DNA from: Desulfobulbaceae bacterium
GTDB lineage: Bacteria > Desulfobacterota > Desulfobulbia > Desulfobulbales > Desulfocapsaceae
Assembly: GCA_003249645.1 (NCBI GenBank)
Contig: QKIH01000010.1
Location: forward strand, 1 to 54,627
DNA length: 54,627 bases
Reading direction: 5' to 3'
A model generated the notes under the pieces. That model was not told the origin of the DNA. It saw only the letters and a program-made list of their open reading frames with translations, and searched no databases. This document shows, piece after piece, positions 29,598 through 37,733 of this stretch. Every line of letters starts with the position of its first letter. Within the stretch, counting starts at the first letter, position 1. Both the position numbers and the translations under genes were made by a program.

Positions 29598-29624
29598 GTT
29601 GCCGCGCTTTTGTGCTGCGGCAAC
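29598..29624 (+). repeat. Intergenic hairpin between glnS and feoA
   Basis: GTTGCCGC (29598-29605) and GCGGCAAC (29617-29624) form a perfect 8-bp stem with an 11-base loop, five bases after the glnS stop codon. No T-run follows, so it may protect the 3' end or pause transcription rather than terminate it. The feoA ribosome binding site lies just downstream. Confidence 0.55.
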
Positions 29625-29644
29625 AGCAGTAAGAGGATGTTACA

Positions 29645-29884
29645 ATGCCAATTAATATGAGGCACCTTAAAGTAAACCAGACGGCCACGATCATTTCTGT
29701 AAAAGCAGGTGGCGAACTTGGTTTACGAATTCGCGAAATGGGCCTTGTCCCCGGGACTGAAATAACAGTAAAGGGCAAAGCGCCTCTTTACGATCCAGTA
29801 GCCCTGCGTGTTATGGGGGGAACCCTTACACTCCGTAATAACGAAGCCGATTATATCACTGTAGAACCCCACGAAACGAAGTAA
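29645..29884 (+). CDS. feoA: FeoA-family protein
   Basis: A 79-residue SH3-like protein that assists the ferrous iron transporter FeoB. It shows the pattern MRHLKVNQTATII...GGELGLRIREMGLVPGTEI and the final strand GGTLTLRNNEADYI. An AAGAGGATGTTACA ribosome binding site precedes the ATG. It is followed by a strong terminator, so it may be expressed separately from the second feoA-like gene and feoB. Confidence 0.92.
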   Translation: MPINMRHLKVNQTATIISVKAGGELGLRIREMGLVPGTEITVKGKAPLYDPVALRVMGGTLTLRNNEADYITVEPHETK

Positions 29885-29898
29885 TTCAGTCATGGATT

Positions 29899-29935
29899 AG
29901 CGGGAAGAAGCCAAAGCTTTTTCCCGCTTTTTTTT
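29899..29935 (+). terminator. Rho-independent terminator after the first feoA
   Basis: AGCGGGAA (29899-29906) pairs with TTCCCGCT (29921-29928) around a GAAGCCAAAGCTTT loop region and is followed by eight T. It lies 15 bases past the first feoA stop codon. Confidence 0.88.
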
Positions 29936-29985
29936 GTGCACATGTTAGTCACTCCCAACATCTTTACTTGCACTTTATTTTACTG

Positions 29986-30022
29986 TTGACAGTAACTATT
30001 GTTTGATGTACCTAAACATCAA
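29986..30022 (+). promoter_or_regulatory. Possible promoter and palindromic operator for the second feoA/feoB unit
   Basis: A perfect -35 hexamer TTGACA lies at 29986-29991. A 7-bp inverted repeat TTGATGT / ACATCAA (30003-30009 and 30016-30022) sits where the -10 element would be, with TACCTA at 17-bp spacing as a weak -10. A palindrome over the core promoter suits repression by a metal-dependent regulator, but the sequence does not match a classical Fur box. Confidence 0.4.
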
Positions 30023-30044
30023 TAAAAGGGAGATAGCCGAGGAT

Positions 30045-30362
30045 ATGAAACTGAAGAAATTCCATAAACATTGCAGCTACTTTACCGAGAATTTAAAGAA
30101 GCACTGCATGAGAGACCATCACTGCGATGAAGAGGTAGTTCCTCTTTCACGACAGTCAAAATGCGGTAGATTTAAAGTCTGCAAGATTCATGGAGACCGT
30201 AAACACTGTGCAAGAATGGCCAGTCTAGGCCTTCTTCCCGGTGAAGAAATGGAAATTATATGTCCTGAAAACGGTAGTTTGTGTGTCGTCAAGGTGCGTG
30301 GTGGAAGTATTACACTCGACAATGACACCAGCGATAAAATCTTCATCACAGCAACTGAATAG
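30045..30362 (+). CDS. FeoA-domain protein with Cys/His-rich N-terminus
   Basis: A 105-residue protein. The second half (about 33-105) is a FeoA/SH3-like domain: LSRQSKCGRFKVCKI...ARMASLGLLPGEEMEI and VRGGSITLDNDTSDKI. The first 30 residues are rich in potential metal ligands (Cys10, Cys21, Cys27; His7, His9, His20, His25, His26), and more cysteines lie at 40, 46 and 55. In-frame starts further upstream (TTG 30003, ATG 30006) would lie in the operator-like palindrome and lack a ribosome binding site. The GAGG before this ATG is close. A terminator follows. Confidence 0.82.
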   Translation: MKLKKFHKHCSYFTENLKKHCMRDHHCDEEVVPLSRQSKCGRFKVCKIHGDRKHCARMASLGLLPGEEMEIICPENGSLCVVKVRGGSITLDNDTSDKIFITATE

Positions 30363-30366
30363 AGTG

Positions 30367-30397
30367 CTCAGCCGGTTACCAGTGGCTGAGTTTTTTT
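30367..30397 (+). terminator. Rho-independent terminator after the second feoA-like gene
   Basis: CTCAGCC (30367-30373) and GGCTGAG (30384-30390) form a 7-bp stem with a 10-base loop, followed by seven T. It separates the second feoA-like gene from the small membrane protein and feoB. Confidence 0.88.
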
Positions 30398-30441
30398 ATG
30401 TCCTGCTCGTTAGTCTTCCCTAAACCTATTAGAAGTTCATT

Positions 30442-30627
30442 ATGATTGAAAATATAATTGTATACCTTATAATCGGCCTCTGCGTATTTTTACTCGGAAG
30501 AAAATACTACAGGCAATGGCGACAGGCCCTTGATCCCAACCAGTCCATCGGCTGCAGTTCATGCGGCTGTGCCTGTGATGAAAAGAATTCCTGCAACCTG
30601 CAGACTAAAATAAAACCACAGGCATAA
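30442..30627 (+). CDS. FeoB-associated Cys-rich membrane protein
   Basis: A 61-residue protein with one N-terminal transmembrane helix (about 5-19) and a cytoplasmic cysteine cluster (Cys38, 41, 43, 45, 51 in GCSSCGCACDE). It fits the small Cys-rich family often found beside feoB and may serve iron loading or redox sensing; that role is inferred. It lies ten bases before feoB and behind a terminator, so transcription of this pair needs read-through or a promoter near 30400. Confidence 0.8.
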   Translation: MIENIIVYLIIGLCVFLLGRKYYRQWRQALDPNQSIGCSSCGCACDEKNSCNLQTKIKPQA

Positions 30628-30637
30628 ATACAAGTTC

Positions 30638-32851
30638 ATGAGTGAGTTTATAACCGTTGCTCTCGCCGGCAATCCTAATGCCGGAAAGACAACCCTGTTC
30701 AATCACCTTACCGGCGCAAGACAACATGTCGGGAATTACCCTGGTATTACTGTTGATCATAAAGAGGGCTATTTCAGCCGGAAAGGTCAAAACATTCGCA
30801 TAACCGATCTTCCCGGAACATATTCTCTTACAGCATACTCCGTGGAAGAACTGGTTGCACGCGACTATCTGGTCAATGAGCAGCCTCAGGTTGTTATTAA
30901 CATTGTTGATGCCTCCAATCTGGAACGCAACCTTTATCTTACCTGCCAGTTCATGGAACTTGGTGTTCCAATGGTTATCGCCCTCAATATGATGGATGTG
31001 GCACGTGACCGGGGCATTTCCATTAATCTGGAAAAGCTTGAACAGCAGCTCGGAGTCTCCATCGTTCCAATCGTTGCCAGAACCGGTGAAGGAACCGATA
31101 GGCTCATCGACAAAACAGTTGAAATCGCCGCACGAGATGAAAAGTGGAAGCCTCTTTCCATCTCGTATGGTGAGGACCTGGATGAATCGATTTTGGAGCT
31201 GGTTGCTACCATTGAAACAAAAAATTTTCTCACCGAACAGTATCCGCCACGATTCATTGCGACTAAATATCTCGAAGACGACGAACAGATAATTGCTAAG
31301 GGTGATGAGGTTAATCGTGAAGTATCCGACAGTCTCAAAGAAATTGCCGGAGTTGTTTCCGACCATCTCAATAAAACAATGGATGTCTATCCTGAAGCGA
31401 TTATTGCCGATCATCGCTACGGCTTTATCAAGTCCATTATTCGACAGGATGTCATCACCCATAAATTCGATACAGACCGTCTTTACACCTCCGATAAAAT
31501 TGACAAGGTCGTCACCAATCGTCTTCTCGGCCCGATTATCATGGGCGTTATCCTGCTTGGCCTTTATCAGTTCACGTTCAGTTGGAGCGAGATCCCTGTC
31601 CGGTGGCTTGAATCGTTTTTCGGTCTGCTGGGTGACGGGATTAATGCTTTACTGCCGGACGGTATGCTCAAATCGATGATTATTTCGGGCGTGATTGACG
31701 GCGTCGGCGGGGTTCTCGGCTTTGTTCCCCTTATTCTGTTTATGTTTTTCGGTATTGCCATTCTTGAGGATTCCGGTTATCTGGCCAGAGTCGCATTCAT
31801 GATGGATCGTATCTTCAGGATCTTCGGCCTTCATGGTTCATCTGTTATGCCGTTCATCGTCTCAGGCGGAGTTGCAGGGGGCTGCGCTGTTCCCGGAGTC
31901 ATGGCAACGCGCACGCTTCGGTCTCCCAAGGAGCGAATGGCAACCCTGTTAACCGTACCGTTCATGAACTGCGGCGCCAAGCTTCCGGTCCTAGCCCTTC
32001 TCATCGGCACCTTTTTCAATGAACATAAAGCACTCTATATGTTTTTGTTCACCGTTCTTGCGTGGATAGTTGCTCTCGTTGCAGCAAAGGTGCTTCGCAT
32101 GACCGTTCTGCGCGGGGCCCCGACACCTTTTGTTATGGAGCTGCCGCCATATCGTCTGCCAACCTTCCGAGGTCTGATCATCCATACCTGGGAAAGAACC
32201 TGGCAATACATAAAAAAGGCAGGAACCGTTATTTTAGGCATTTCGATTCTTCTCTGGGCCATGATGACCTTTCCGACCCTTTCTCAAGAACGGCAGCAGC
32301 AATTCGATCAACAGCGTGACACTCTTACAGCCAGCTATTCTTCCCAGGTGGTTCAGGAAGCTCAACAGGACGCAGAAAAATTATCCGCCGAAGCAGAAAG
32401 ACTCAAAAACGAGCTGGAGACCATTGACCGTCATCAGGATGAAGAAAGCCTCAGGAATTCCTATGCTGGAAAAATTGGTACATCACTGGAAGATATCAGC
32501 AGTCTAGCCGGTTTTGACTGGCGCACAAATATATCCCTTATCGGCGGGTTTGCAGCAAAAGAGGTTATTATCTCAACCATGGGCACCGCCTATTCGATGG
32601 GCATAACCGATGTTGAAGAGGCAGATTCGCTTGGAAAACGTCTGCAGCACTCAGAGAATTGGAACAAAGTCGTAGCCCTTGCCGCGATGGTTTTCATTAT
32701 GTTTTATGCACCTTGCTTTGTTACCATCGTCTGTATAGCAAAAGAATCATCATGGAAATGGGCCGTATTCTCGATGATTTCGAATACGATCTTTGCTTTT
32801 ACCTTTGCTGTAGTTGTATATCAGGTCGGCACCCTGCTTCATCTGGCATAG
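30638..32851 (+). CDS. feoB: Ferrous iron transport protein B
   Basis: Inner-membrane Fe(II) importer with a GTPase domain. The 737-residue protein starts with the G1 motif GNPNAGKT (11-18), G3 DLPGTYSL and G4 NMMD, followed by a GDI-like helical domain (to about 270). The membrane part has Gate-type repeats containing SGGVAGGCAVPGVMATRT and PFMNCGAKLPV, where conserved cysteines line the proposed pore, and a long charged cytoplasmic insertion (about 545-610). It is convergent with the CBS gene. Confidence 0.97.
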   Translation: MSEFITVALAGNPNAGKTTLFNHLTGARQHVGNYPGITVDHKEGYFSRKGQNIRITDLPGTYSLTAYSVEELVARDYLVNEQPQVVINIVDASNLERNLYLTCQFMELGVPMVIALNMMDVARDRGISINLEKLEQQLGVSIVPIVARTGEGTDRLIDKTVEIAARDEKWKPLSISYGEDLDESILELVATIETKNFLTEQYPPRFIATKYLEDDEQIIAKGDEVNREVSDSLKEIAGVVSDHLNKTMDVYPEAIIADHRYGFIKSIIRQDVITHKFDTDRLYTSDKIDKVVTNRLLGPIIMGVILLGLYQFTFSWSEIPVRWLESFFGLLGDGINALLPDGMLKSMIISGVIDGVGGVLGFVPLILFMFFGIAILEDSGYLARVAFMMDRIFRIFGLHGSSVMPFIVSGGVAGGCAVPGVMATRTLRSPKERMATLLTVPFMNCGAKLPVLALLIGTFFNEHKALYMFLFTVLAWIVALVAAKVLRMTVLRGAPTPFVMELPPYRLPTFRGLIIHTWERTWQYIKKAGTVILGISILLWAMMTFPTLSQERQQQFDQQRDTLTASYSSQVVQEAQQDAEKLSAEAERLKNELETIDRHQDEESLRNSYAGKIGTSLEDISSLAGFDWRTNISLIGGFAAKEVIISTMGTAYSMGITDVEEADSLGKRLQHSENWNKVVALAAMVFIMFYAPCFVTIVCIAKESSWKWAVFSMISNTIFAFTFAVVVYQVGTLLHLA

Positions 32852-32886
32852 CAGTTTGCCTGAAGGCTGGAACCGACCTGCCTTTA

Positions 32887-33303
32887 TTATTTTATTGCTT
32901 CCGCCAGGACATCTCTTAAACAGAGCATCCCCGGCACTTTAGGGTTCGATGTGGCAACCACGAGACCGTGAGTTCCTGAAATCTCAAAGACTCTCAAGGC
33001 GTTAAGCACAGTTTCATCTTCATCAATCTGTGCACAGGGGTTCAACGTCCCTTCATGGTCAGCCATCTGACACGGCGTCATAACCGTTTTTACCGATATC
33101 TGTGAGGCATCTTCTCCTTCCGCAATGCAGGATATCAGATCGGTATCGCTTATCACTCCTGCAAGTTTTTCTCCCCGAAACACCAAAACGGTAGGAACCT
33201 TATGTTCAGCAAGAGTTGTAATAACCTTTTCTACCATATCCGTTTCCTGCACAGCCAGAACATCACAACGAACCAGTGGTTTTATGCTTGCCTTCAGCCC
33301 CAT
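32887..33303 (-). CDS. CBS-domain pair protein
   Basis: A 138-residue protein made of two CBS domains (about 5-65 and 75-138), each ending in a GVISDTDLI- or GMLCLRDVL-like segment. Stand-alone CBS pairs bind adenine nucleotides and act as energy or redox sensors, but no partner can be named. I chose the ATG at 33303 because AAGGAGG lies five bases upstream; an ATG at 33321 would add six residues and has no ribosome binding site. The upstream gap is very AT-rich, with a repeated ATCATAAAAATA. Confidence 0.85.
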   Translation of the reverse strand: MGLKASIKPLVRCDVLAVQETDMVEKVITTLAEHKVPTVLVFRGEKLAGVISDTDLISCIAEGEDASQISVKTVMTPCQMADHEGTLNPCAQIDEDETVLNALRVFEISGTHGLVVATSNPKVPGMLCLRDVLAEAIK

Positions 33304-33425
33304 CTTCCCCTCCTTGCTCATCGGTTAATTAATAGACTGCCACTATCATTATTTTTATGATCATATACCCATATTATATTTTTATGATATGACAATTATA
33401 GAGAAAAAGCAAAGAATTAAGAGCG

Positions 33426-34955
33426 TTACCAAACCTCTCTTACCGCTCCGCCTCTTCTTGAATCTCCGGCACCGGTCAACCCTGGAATAACGGCATGAAC
33501 ACCGCCGAAATAGACATCTTTCTCACGCCATAAATTGAGTTTATAGCAGGAAGGAATCCGGTTGATTTCATCAGCGGCAAAGCCTGGTTCAGCATGCAGT
33601 ACATTGCCATCAAGATATAACCTTGGTGCATCAACAGCCTGCTGCAGATCGCGATTATAATGAATAACCTGAGACACCACCTGACTGATCGCGGTTCGTA
33701 TCCGTTTCGAACCGCCGCTGCCGATAACAAGTTTTACTTCGCCATCTTCAAGCAGCAGTGACGGAGACATCATGGAGAAGACGCGCTGGCCTGCCGGGGA
33801 ACTGTGAAAACCATCAGGATGCAGATCGTCTTCACCCATCATATTATTAAGCATCACCCCGGTGCCGGGAGCAAAATAACCGGAGCCTTCACCGTTTGAA
33901 CAGGTCATTGAGGCACAATTGCCGTTTTTATCTGAAATACTTATATGGGTTGTTCCACGGCTGAACAGCCGGGATGATGTATTTTGCCTCTCTACAGTAT
34001 CAACCCCGGCTAGGTGTTCTCTGACTTTCACTTCATCAATAACCCCCTTATTACGAAGAACTTCTACCTCTGTCATGAGCCCTGCAAGACCTTCGAGAAA
34101 ATCCCCACGCCCCCATTGCATTGCCTCCGGATTATTCCTCTCAAACAAAGAGAGAGAAAGCCCAATCAAGGCTCCTCCCATTGAAGGAGCTGGAGACGTG
34201 ACAAGCCGATACTTTTTCAAAGGCAGACTGAAAGGTTTCCTTTCTACGACCGTAAACGTATCAAGATCTTCAAAGCTCAGAAGCCCGTCACCGTTTTTCA
34301 TCTCATCACTTATCTGTCGTGCGATATCACCGTGATAAAACTCTTTTTCACCGCCATAAACAAGGCTTGCAATAAAGTCTGCTGCGCCATTATTAATGAG
34401 CATATCACCTTCATCTATATACTTATCATTGGCTAGATAAAGAGCTTTTCCAGCATCGGTCAAGGTCATGATTGGTTTCAAGAGAGTGAGAAAGTGAACC
34501 TGCTTCTTATTCAGTATATGGCCGCGGGCATGTCCAATTGCAGGAGACAAGACATCGCTGAGTCCCATCCTGCCAAGCCGGTTATGGACATGAAGAAGTC
34601 CTTTCAATGTCCCAGGAACGGCGACAGAGCCGAGGCCGACATTAAAATCCTGGCTAGAATCAAGAAAATCAACGGTGACCGGGAAAAAATGGGGTTCATT
34701 AACATCCCTTCCCAGCCCTTTGCCGGGTGTATCAACAAAGAAATCGAAAAAAATCTGTTCCCCGCTATCTGCCTGATGACTCAACAAAAACCCGCCTCCG
34801 CCAAGGCTGGTCAAAGCAGGCTCGACAACAGTGGAGACAAAACCAGCCCCAACGATTGCATCAAAGGCATTGCCTCCCTCGCGTAATATTTCAGCAGCAG
34901 CCTCGCTGACGAGTGGATGACCGCTTGCGACAATCGCTTTGGAGTATCTGCTCAT
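33426..34955 (-). CDS. Gamma-glutamyltranspeptidase family protein
   Basis: N-terminal-nucleophile hydrolase that transfers or hydrolyses gamma-glutamyl groups. The 509-residue protein shows GHPLVSEAAAEILREGGNAFDA, the VEPALTSLGGGGFLL segment, and the self-cleavage site RGTTHISISDKNGN, where Thr335 would become the catalytic N-terminus of the small subunit; SMTCSNGEG and GSGGSKRIRTA follow. It lacks a signal peptide, unlike periplasmic Ggt, so it may act in the cytoplasm. Its ATG overlaps the TGA of the ligase gene upstream (ATGA). Confidence 0.88.
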   Translation of the reverse strand: MSRYSKAIVASGHPLVSEAAAEILREGGNAFDAIVGAGFVSTVVEPALTSLGGGGFLLSHQADSGEQIFFDFFVDTPGKGLGRDVNEPHFFPVTVDFLDSSQDFNVGLGSVAVPGTLKGLLHVHNRLGRMGLSDVLSPAIGHARGHILNKKQVHFLTLLKPIMTLTDAGKALYLANDKYIDEGDMLINNGAADFIASLVYGGEKEFYHGDIARQISDEMKNGDGLLSFEDLDTFTVVERKPFSLPLKKYRLVTSPAPSMGGALIGLSLSLFERNNPEAMQWGRGDFLEGLAGLMTEVEVLRNKGVIDEVKVREHLAGVDTVERQNTSSRLFSRGTTHISISDKNGNCASMTCSNGEGSGYFAPGTGVMLNNMMGEDDLHPDGFHSSPAGQRVFSMMSPSLLLEDGEVKLVIGSGGSKRIRTAISQVVSQVIHYNRDLQQAVDAPRLYLDGNVLHAEPGFAADEINRIPSCYKLNLWREKDVYFGGVHAVIPGLTGAGDSRRGGAVREVW

Positions 34956-36076
34956 TGCCAAAATGCCTTCTGGATAGCCATAATTGTCTCACCCCAGTCA
35001 TTTGTTGCAGAGTAAAGATCACGCATTTTCGTTGATCCGCTACCTTGGAGAAGAATAGGTTCAAGAAGACAGAGATATTGTTCAGAGCCGAGCCGCACAG
35101 AAGCCGGCTGCACTCTTTCAATCAGTTTTTCAATTTCTTCCCTGATAGGTTTGCGCCCGTCCTCCTCATCGCAAATAACGACATATTCGCCATCAAGACC
35201 ATGCCTTGCCGCCTGCCATTTATTAAATTCATAAATCTGTCGACTCAGCTTAACCGGCTTATGCTTTTCAATAATCAATGTTGCAACCAGTGCCTGAATA
35301 AGTGCCGTCAAGGCCAGAATGTCATTAAATTTCAGGGGCAGATCACAAATCCTGATTTCAACCGTTCCGAAACCGGGATTGGGCCTAACATCCCACCAGA
35401 GATCCTTTATACTGCCGACAACTCCCTGCCTTTGAAGAAAATCCAGATGATTGGTGAAGTCATCCCAGTCTTTGGCATATTCATACATTCCAGCCAGAGG
35501 AAACACTTCAAAAAGTTTTGTCCGATATGAACAAAATCCGGTATCAACCCCTTTGAAATAGGGCGACGAGCCTGATAAAGCGAGTAAAAGCGGCAAATAG
35601 GGCTGCAGCCCGTTACAAACATCTATCGCTTTATCAGCATCACCTATGCCCACGTGAACATGAAGCCCCTGTGCCATAAAGTCACGCCCAACCTGCTGCA
35701 CTTCTTCCATGATGACCTGATATCGGTCATTTTCTGACAATTGCTGTTCTTTAGGATGGGAAAAAGGATGGAGGCTTGCAGCAAAGAGAAGACAACCCTG
35801 CTCCGCAGCCAGTTCTTCGGCATAGGTACAGGTTTGAAGAAGATCGTTTTCAACATCACGAAGAGAAAAACAGATGCCGGTCTGCACTTCTAGGATCGAC
35901 CGGAGAAACTCCTGGCTCAGACGAGGGGAAAGAATAGAAGGTGCAGAAAAAAACATTTTAGCAGCCTGAGAGCACAGGGCCATGCTCTTCTGATCGATGA
36001 TCTGAAATTCCAGCTCCACTCCTAAAGTAAACAGCTCACTTTGAGAAAAAGCAGGTCGGCCTCTGTCGATTGCCAC
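34952..36076 (-). CDS. YbdK-type carboxylate-amine ligase (GCS2 family)
   Basis: ATP-grasp-like ligase related to glutamate-cysteine ligase. The 374-residue protein has the GVELEFQ entrance motif (19-25), the HVHVGI metal/ATP-site motif, SSPYFKG, RTKLFE and PGFGTVEIRICD. YbdK itself has weak glutamate-cysteine ligase activity; the true amine acceptor here is unknown. The start is GTG with an AAAGGAGG ribosome binding site. It is four-base coupled to the gamma-glutamyltransferase homologue, suggesting that one gene makes and the other processes a gamma-glutamyl compound. Confidence 0.87.
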   Translation of the reverse strand: MAIDRGRPAFSQSELFTLGVELEFQIIDQKSMALCSQAAKMFFSAPSILSPRLSQEFLRSILEVQTGICFSLRDVENDLLQTCTYAEELAAEQGCLLFAASLHPFSHPKEQQLSENDRYQVIMEEVQQVGRDFMAQGLHVHVGIGDADKAIDVCNGLQPYLPLLLALSGSSPYFKGVDTGFCSYRTKLFEVFPLAGMYEYAKDWDDFTNHLDFLQRQGVVGSIKDLWWDVRPNPGFGTVEIRICDLPLKFNDILALTALIQALVATLIIEKHKPVKLSRQIYEFNKWQAARHGLDGEYVVICDEEDGRKPIREEIEKLIERVQPASVRLGSEQYLCLLEPILLQGSGSTKMRDLYSATNDWGETIMAIQKAFWQ

Positions 36077-36092
36077 TCATACCCTCCTTTGT

Positions 36093-37271
36093 TTATCTGT
36101 TCTGCCACCTCACAGCAACATCGGCGAACCATTTTGCTCCGAAAAGCAGTGCCGTTTCATCAAAATTATAGGTGCTGCTGTGCGCCACTCCGGCACCGGC
36201 CAGACGGCCTCCGAAACGCACCATACAACCTGGAACAACCTGTTGATAAAATGAGAAGTCTTCACCGCCGTAACTCGGTTTACCCTGCGATGTCACAAGC
36301 AGTTCGTCGGTGACTGCCAGAGCAGCCTCGCGTGCTATCCGGCAAGGCTCGGCTTTATTGATAACTGCAGGCAATCCGTCAGAAAAATGGAGCGTGGCCG
36401 CAACACCATACATATCACCGATGGATTCAACGATGCGCTTGAGGCCGTTCATTGTTTTTTCACGGGTCAGTTGATGGGTAGACCTGATGGTTCCTTCAAG
36501 CACCGCTTCTTCTGCGATAACATTCGGTGCCATCCCGGCCTGAAAACGTCCAACCGTGACAACCGCTGAATAATTAGGATCAACCTGTCTGGAAACCAGG
36601 GTTTGAATAACGGTAACGAGACTTGAAGCCGCAACAACTGCATCGGCAGTCTCATGCGGTTTAGCGGCATGACCGCCGCGGCCTTTAATGTGGATGAGAA
36701 AAGGATCAGCGTAAGCACAGATAATGCCTTCATCGACCGTTATAACACCTGAATCAAAATGGGTATCGATATGACCGGTGAAAATACCGTCAACGCCATC
36801 GAGTACGCCCTGTTCGACCAGATATTTAGCGCCTGTTGCAAGCTCTTCTGCCGGCTGAAAAATACATTTCACATCTCCTGCAGGCCTTTTCTTCTGCAGA
36901 ATCGCAGCCGCCCCGAGCAGCATGGCAACATGACCGTCATGACCGCAGGCATGCATGACACCACGGTTACGGGACCTATAGGGAAGCCCTGTTTCCTCAT
37001 TGAGCGGCAAACCATCCATGTCTGCCCGCAGTGCTGCCACCGGTTTTGCTGCTTCACGACCTGAAATCGTTGCAATTACAGCAGTATCTCCGATACGTTC
37101 TATTCTCTCAACACCGAGACTTTGCAGCTGTTTTTCAATAAACTGTGAGGTTTGTGCTTCTTTGAATCCAAGTTCAGCATGCTGATGGACCCATCGACGC
37201 TGTTCAATCATCCAGCTGAGAAGAGTTTGATAATCAAGCTCTGCCCCGGGATGCAGGAACGTTTGCTTCAT
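36093..37271 (-). CDS. M20-family amidohydrolase
   Basis: Metal-dependent peptidase/amidohydrolase of the M20D (hippurate hydrolase/IAA-amino-acid hydrolase) type. The 392-residue protein has RADMDGLPL (82-90), the metal-site HACGHDGH (107-114, with Cys109), FQPAEE with the catalytic glutamate, GRGGHAAKPH, and a C-terminal GGEDFSFY. It starts one base after the DUF4177 gene stop codon and ends 16 bp before the ligase gene, so it is part of the same transcript. A role in cleaving N-acyl or gamma-glutamyl amides is possible but inferred. Confidence 0.9.
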   Translation of the reverse strand: MKQTFLHPGAELDYQTLLSWMIEQRRWVHQHAELGFKEAQTSQFIEKQLQSLGVERIERIGDTAVIATISGREAAKPVAALRADMDGLPLNEETGLPYRSRNRGVMHACGHDGHVAMLLGAAAILQKKRPAGDVKCIFQPAEELATGAKYLVEQGVLDGVDGIFTGHIDTHFDSGVITVDEGIICAYADPFLIHIKGRGGHAAKPHETADAVVAASSLVTVIQTLVSRQVDPNYSAVVTVGRFQAGMAPNVIAEEAVLEGTIRSTHQLTREKTMNGLKRIVESIGDMYGVAATLHFSDGLPAVINKAEPCRIAREAALAVTDELLVTSQGKPSYGGEDFSFYQQVVPGCMVRFGGRLAGAGVAHSSTYNFDETALLFGAKWFADVAVRWQNR

Positions 37272-37272
37272 A

Positions 37273-37698
37273 CTACTCAATTTTAATTTCCCCGATCTTT
37301 CTTTCTGTCTTAACCGGCTGCACTTTCATCTTTTCAGCTGATTCATAAACAACACGTTCTTCAGCTGGTTCAATTGGAAGGGGCTCCTCAACCTCATCAT
37401 CAACCGCATAGGTATCAAATATTTCTTCCGTTTCCCGAAGGTTCTTCACAGGAGTGGGAGGCTTTATATTCACCTGCTGATCAAACGAAAAATCCTCATC
37501 ATAGTCAGAAGGCTCATCAAGCGGCTGCTTTAACACACCTATCAAGCCGTCTTTAACCTCCATAAGAGAAATAAGTTCCCAGCCTGACCGCCCGTATTCA
37601 TTCAGTTCCTGCTCTATCTCAGTCTCATCGATAAACGTGCTGCCGAGCAGGCCTTCCTTCTTCATTTCAAAATGGACTGTTTTATAAATCCACCGCAT
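37273..37698 (-). CDS. DUF4177-domain protein with acidic C-terminal tail
   Basis: A 141-residue protein. Residues 1-60 match the DUF4177 pattern (WIYKTVHFE, then GSTFIDETEIEQELNEYG, SGWELISLM, GLIGVLKQ), a small beta-alpha fold of unknown function. The remaining 80 residues are acidic, proline-containing and probably disordered. The ATG is preferred over a TTG nine bases upstream. It leads the M20-ligase-transpeptidase run and lies 35 bp downstream of the MORN gene. Confidence 0.8.
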   Translation of the reverse strand: MRWIYKTVHFEMKKEGLLGSTFIDETEIEQELNEYGRSGWELISLMEVKDGLIGVLKQPLDEPSDYDEDFSFDQQVNIKPPTPVKNLRETEEIFDTYAVDDEVEEPLPIEPAEERVVYESAEKMKVQPVKTERKIGEIKIE

Positions 37699-37733
37699 TC
37701 TTTTCAAGCCTCTTCTATACCTGGATGTACAGC

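Noticed and set aside
29598-29624. Reading the glnS/feoA hairpin as a terminator
   Set aside because: The stem is perfect but no T-run follows, and the feoA ribosome binding site comes directly after it.
30605-31462. A 285-codon open frame opposite feoB
   Set aside because: It is antisense to the highly conserved GTPase domain of feoB, has no recognisable motifs or ribosome binding site, and reflects codon use on the other strand.
33322-33425. AT-rich ATCATxxxxxxxATGAT palindrome considered as a Fur box for the CBS gene
   Set aside because: The match to the Fur consensus is poor and the composition of the gap makes chance palindromes likely.
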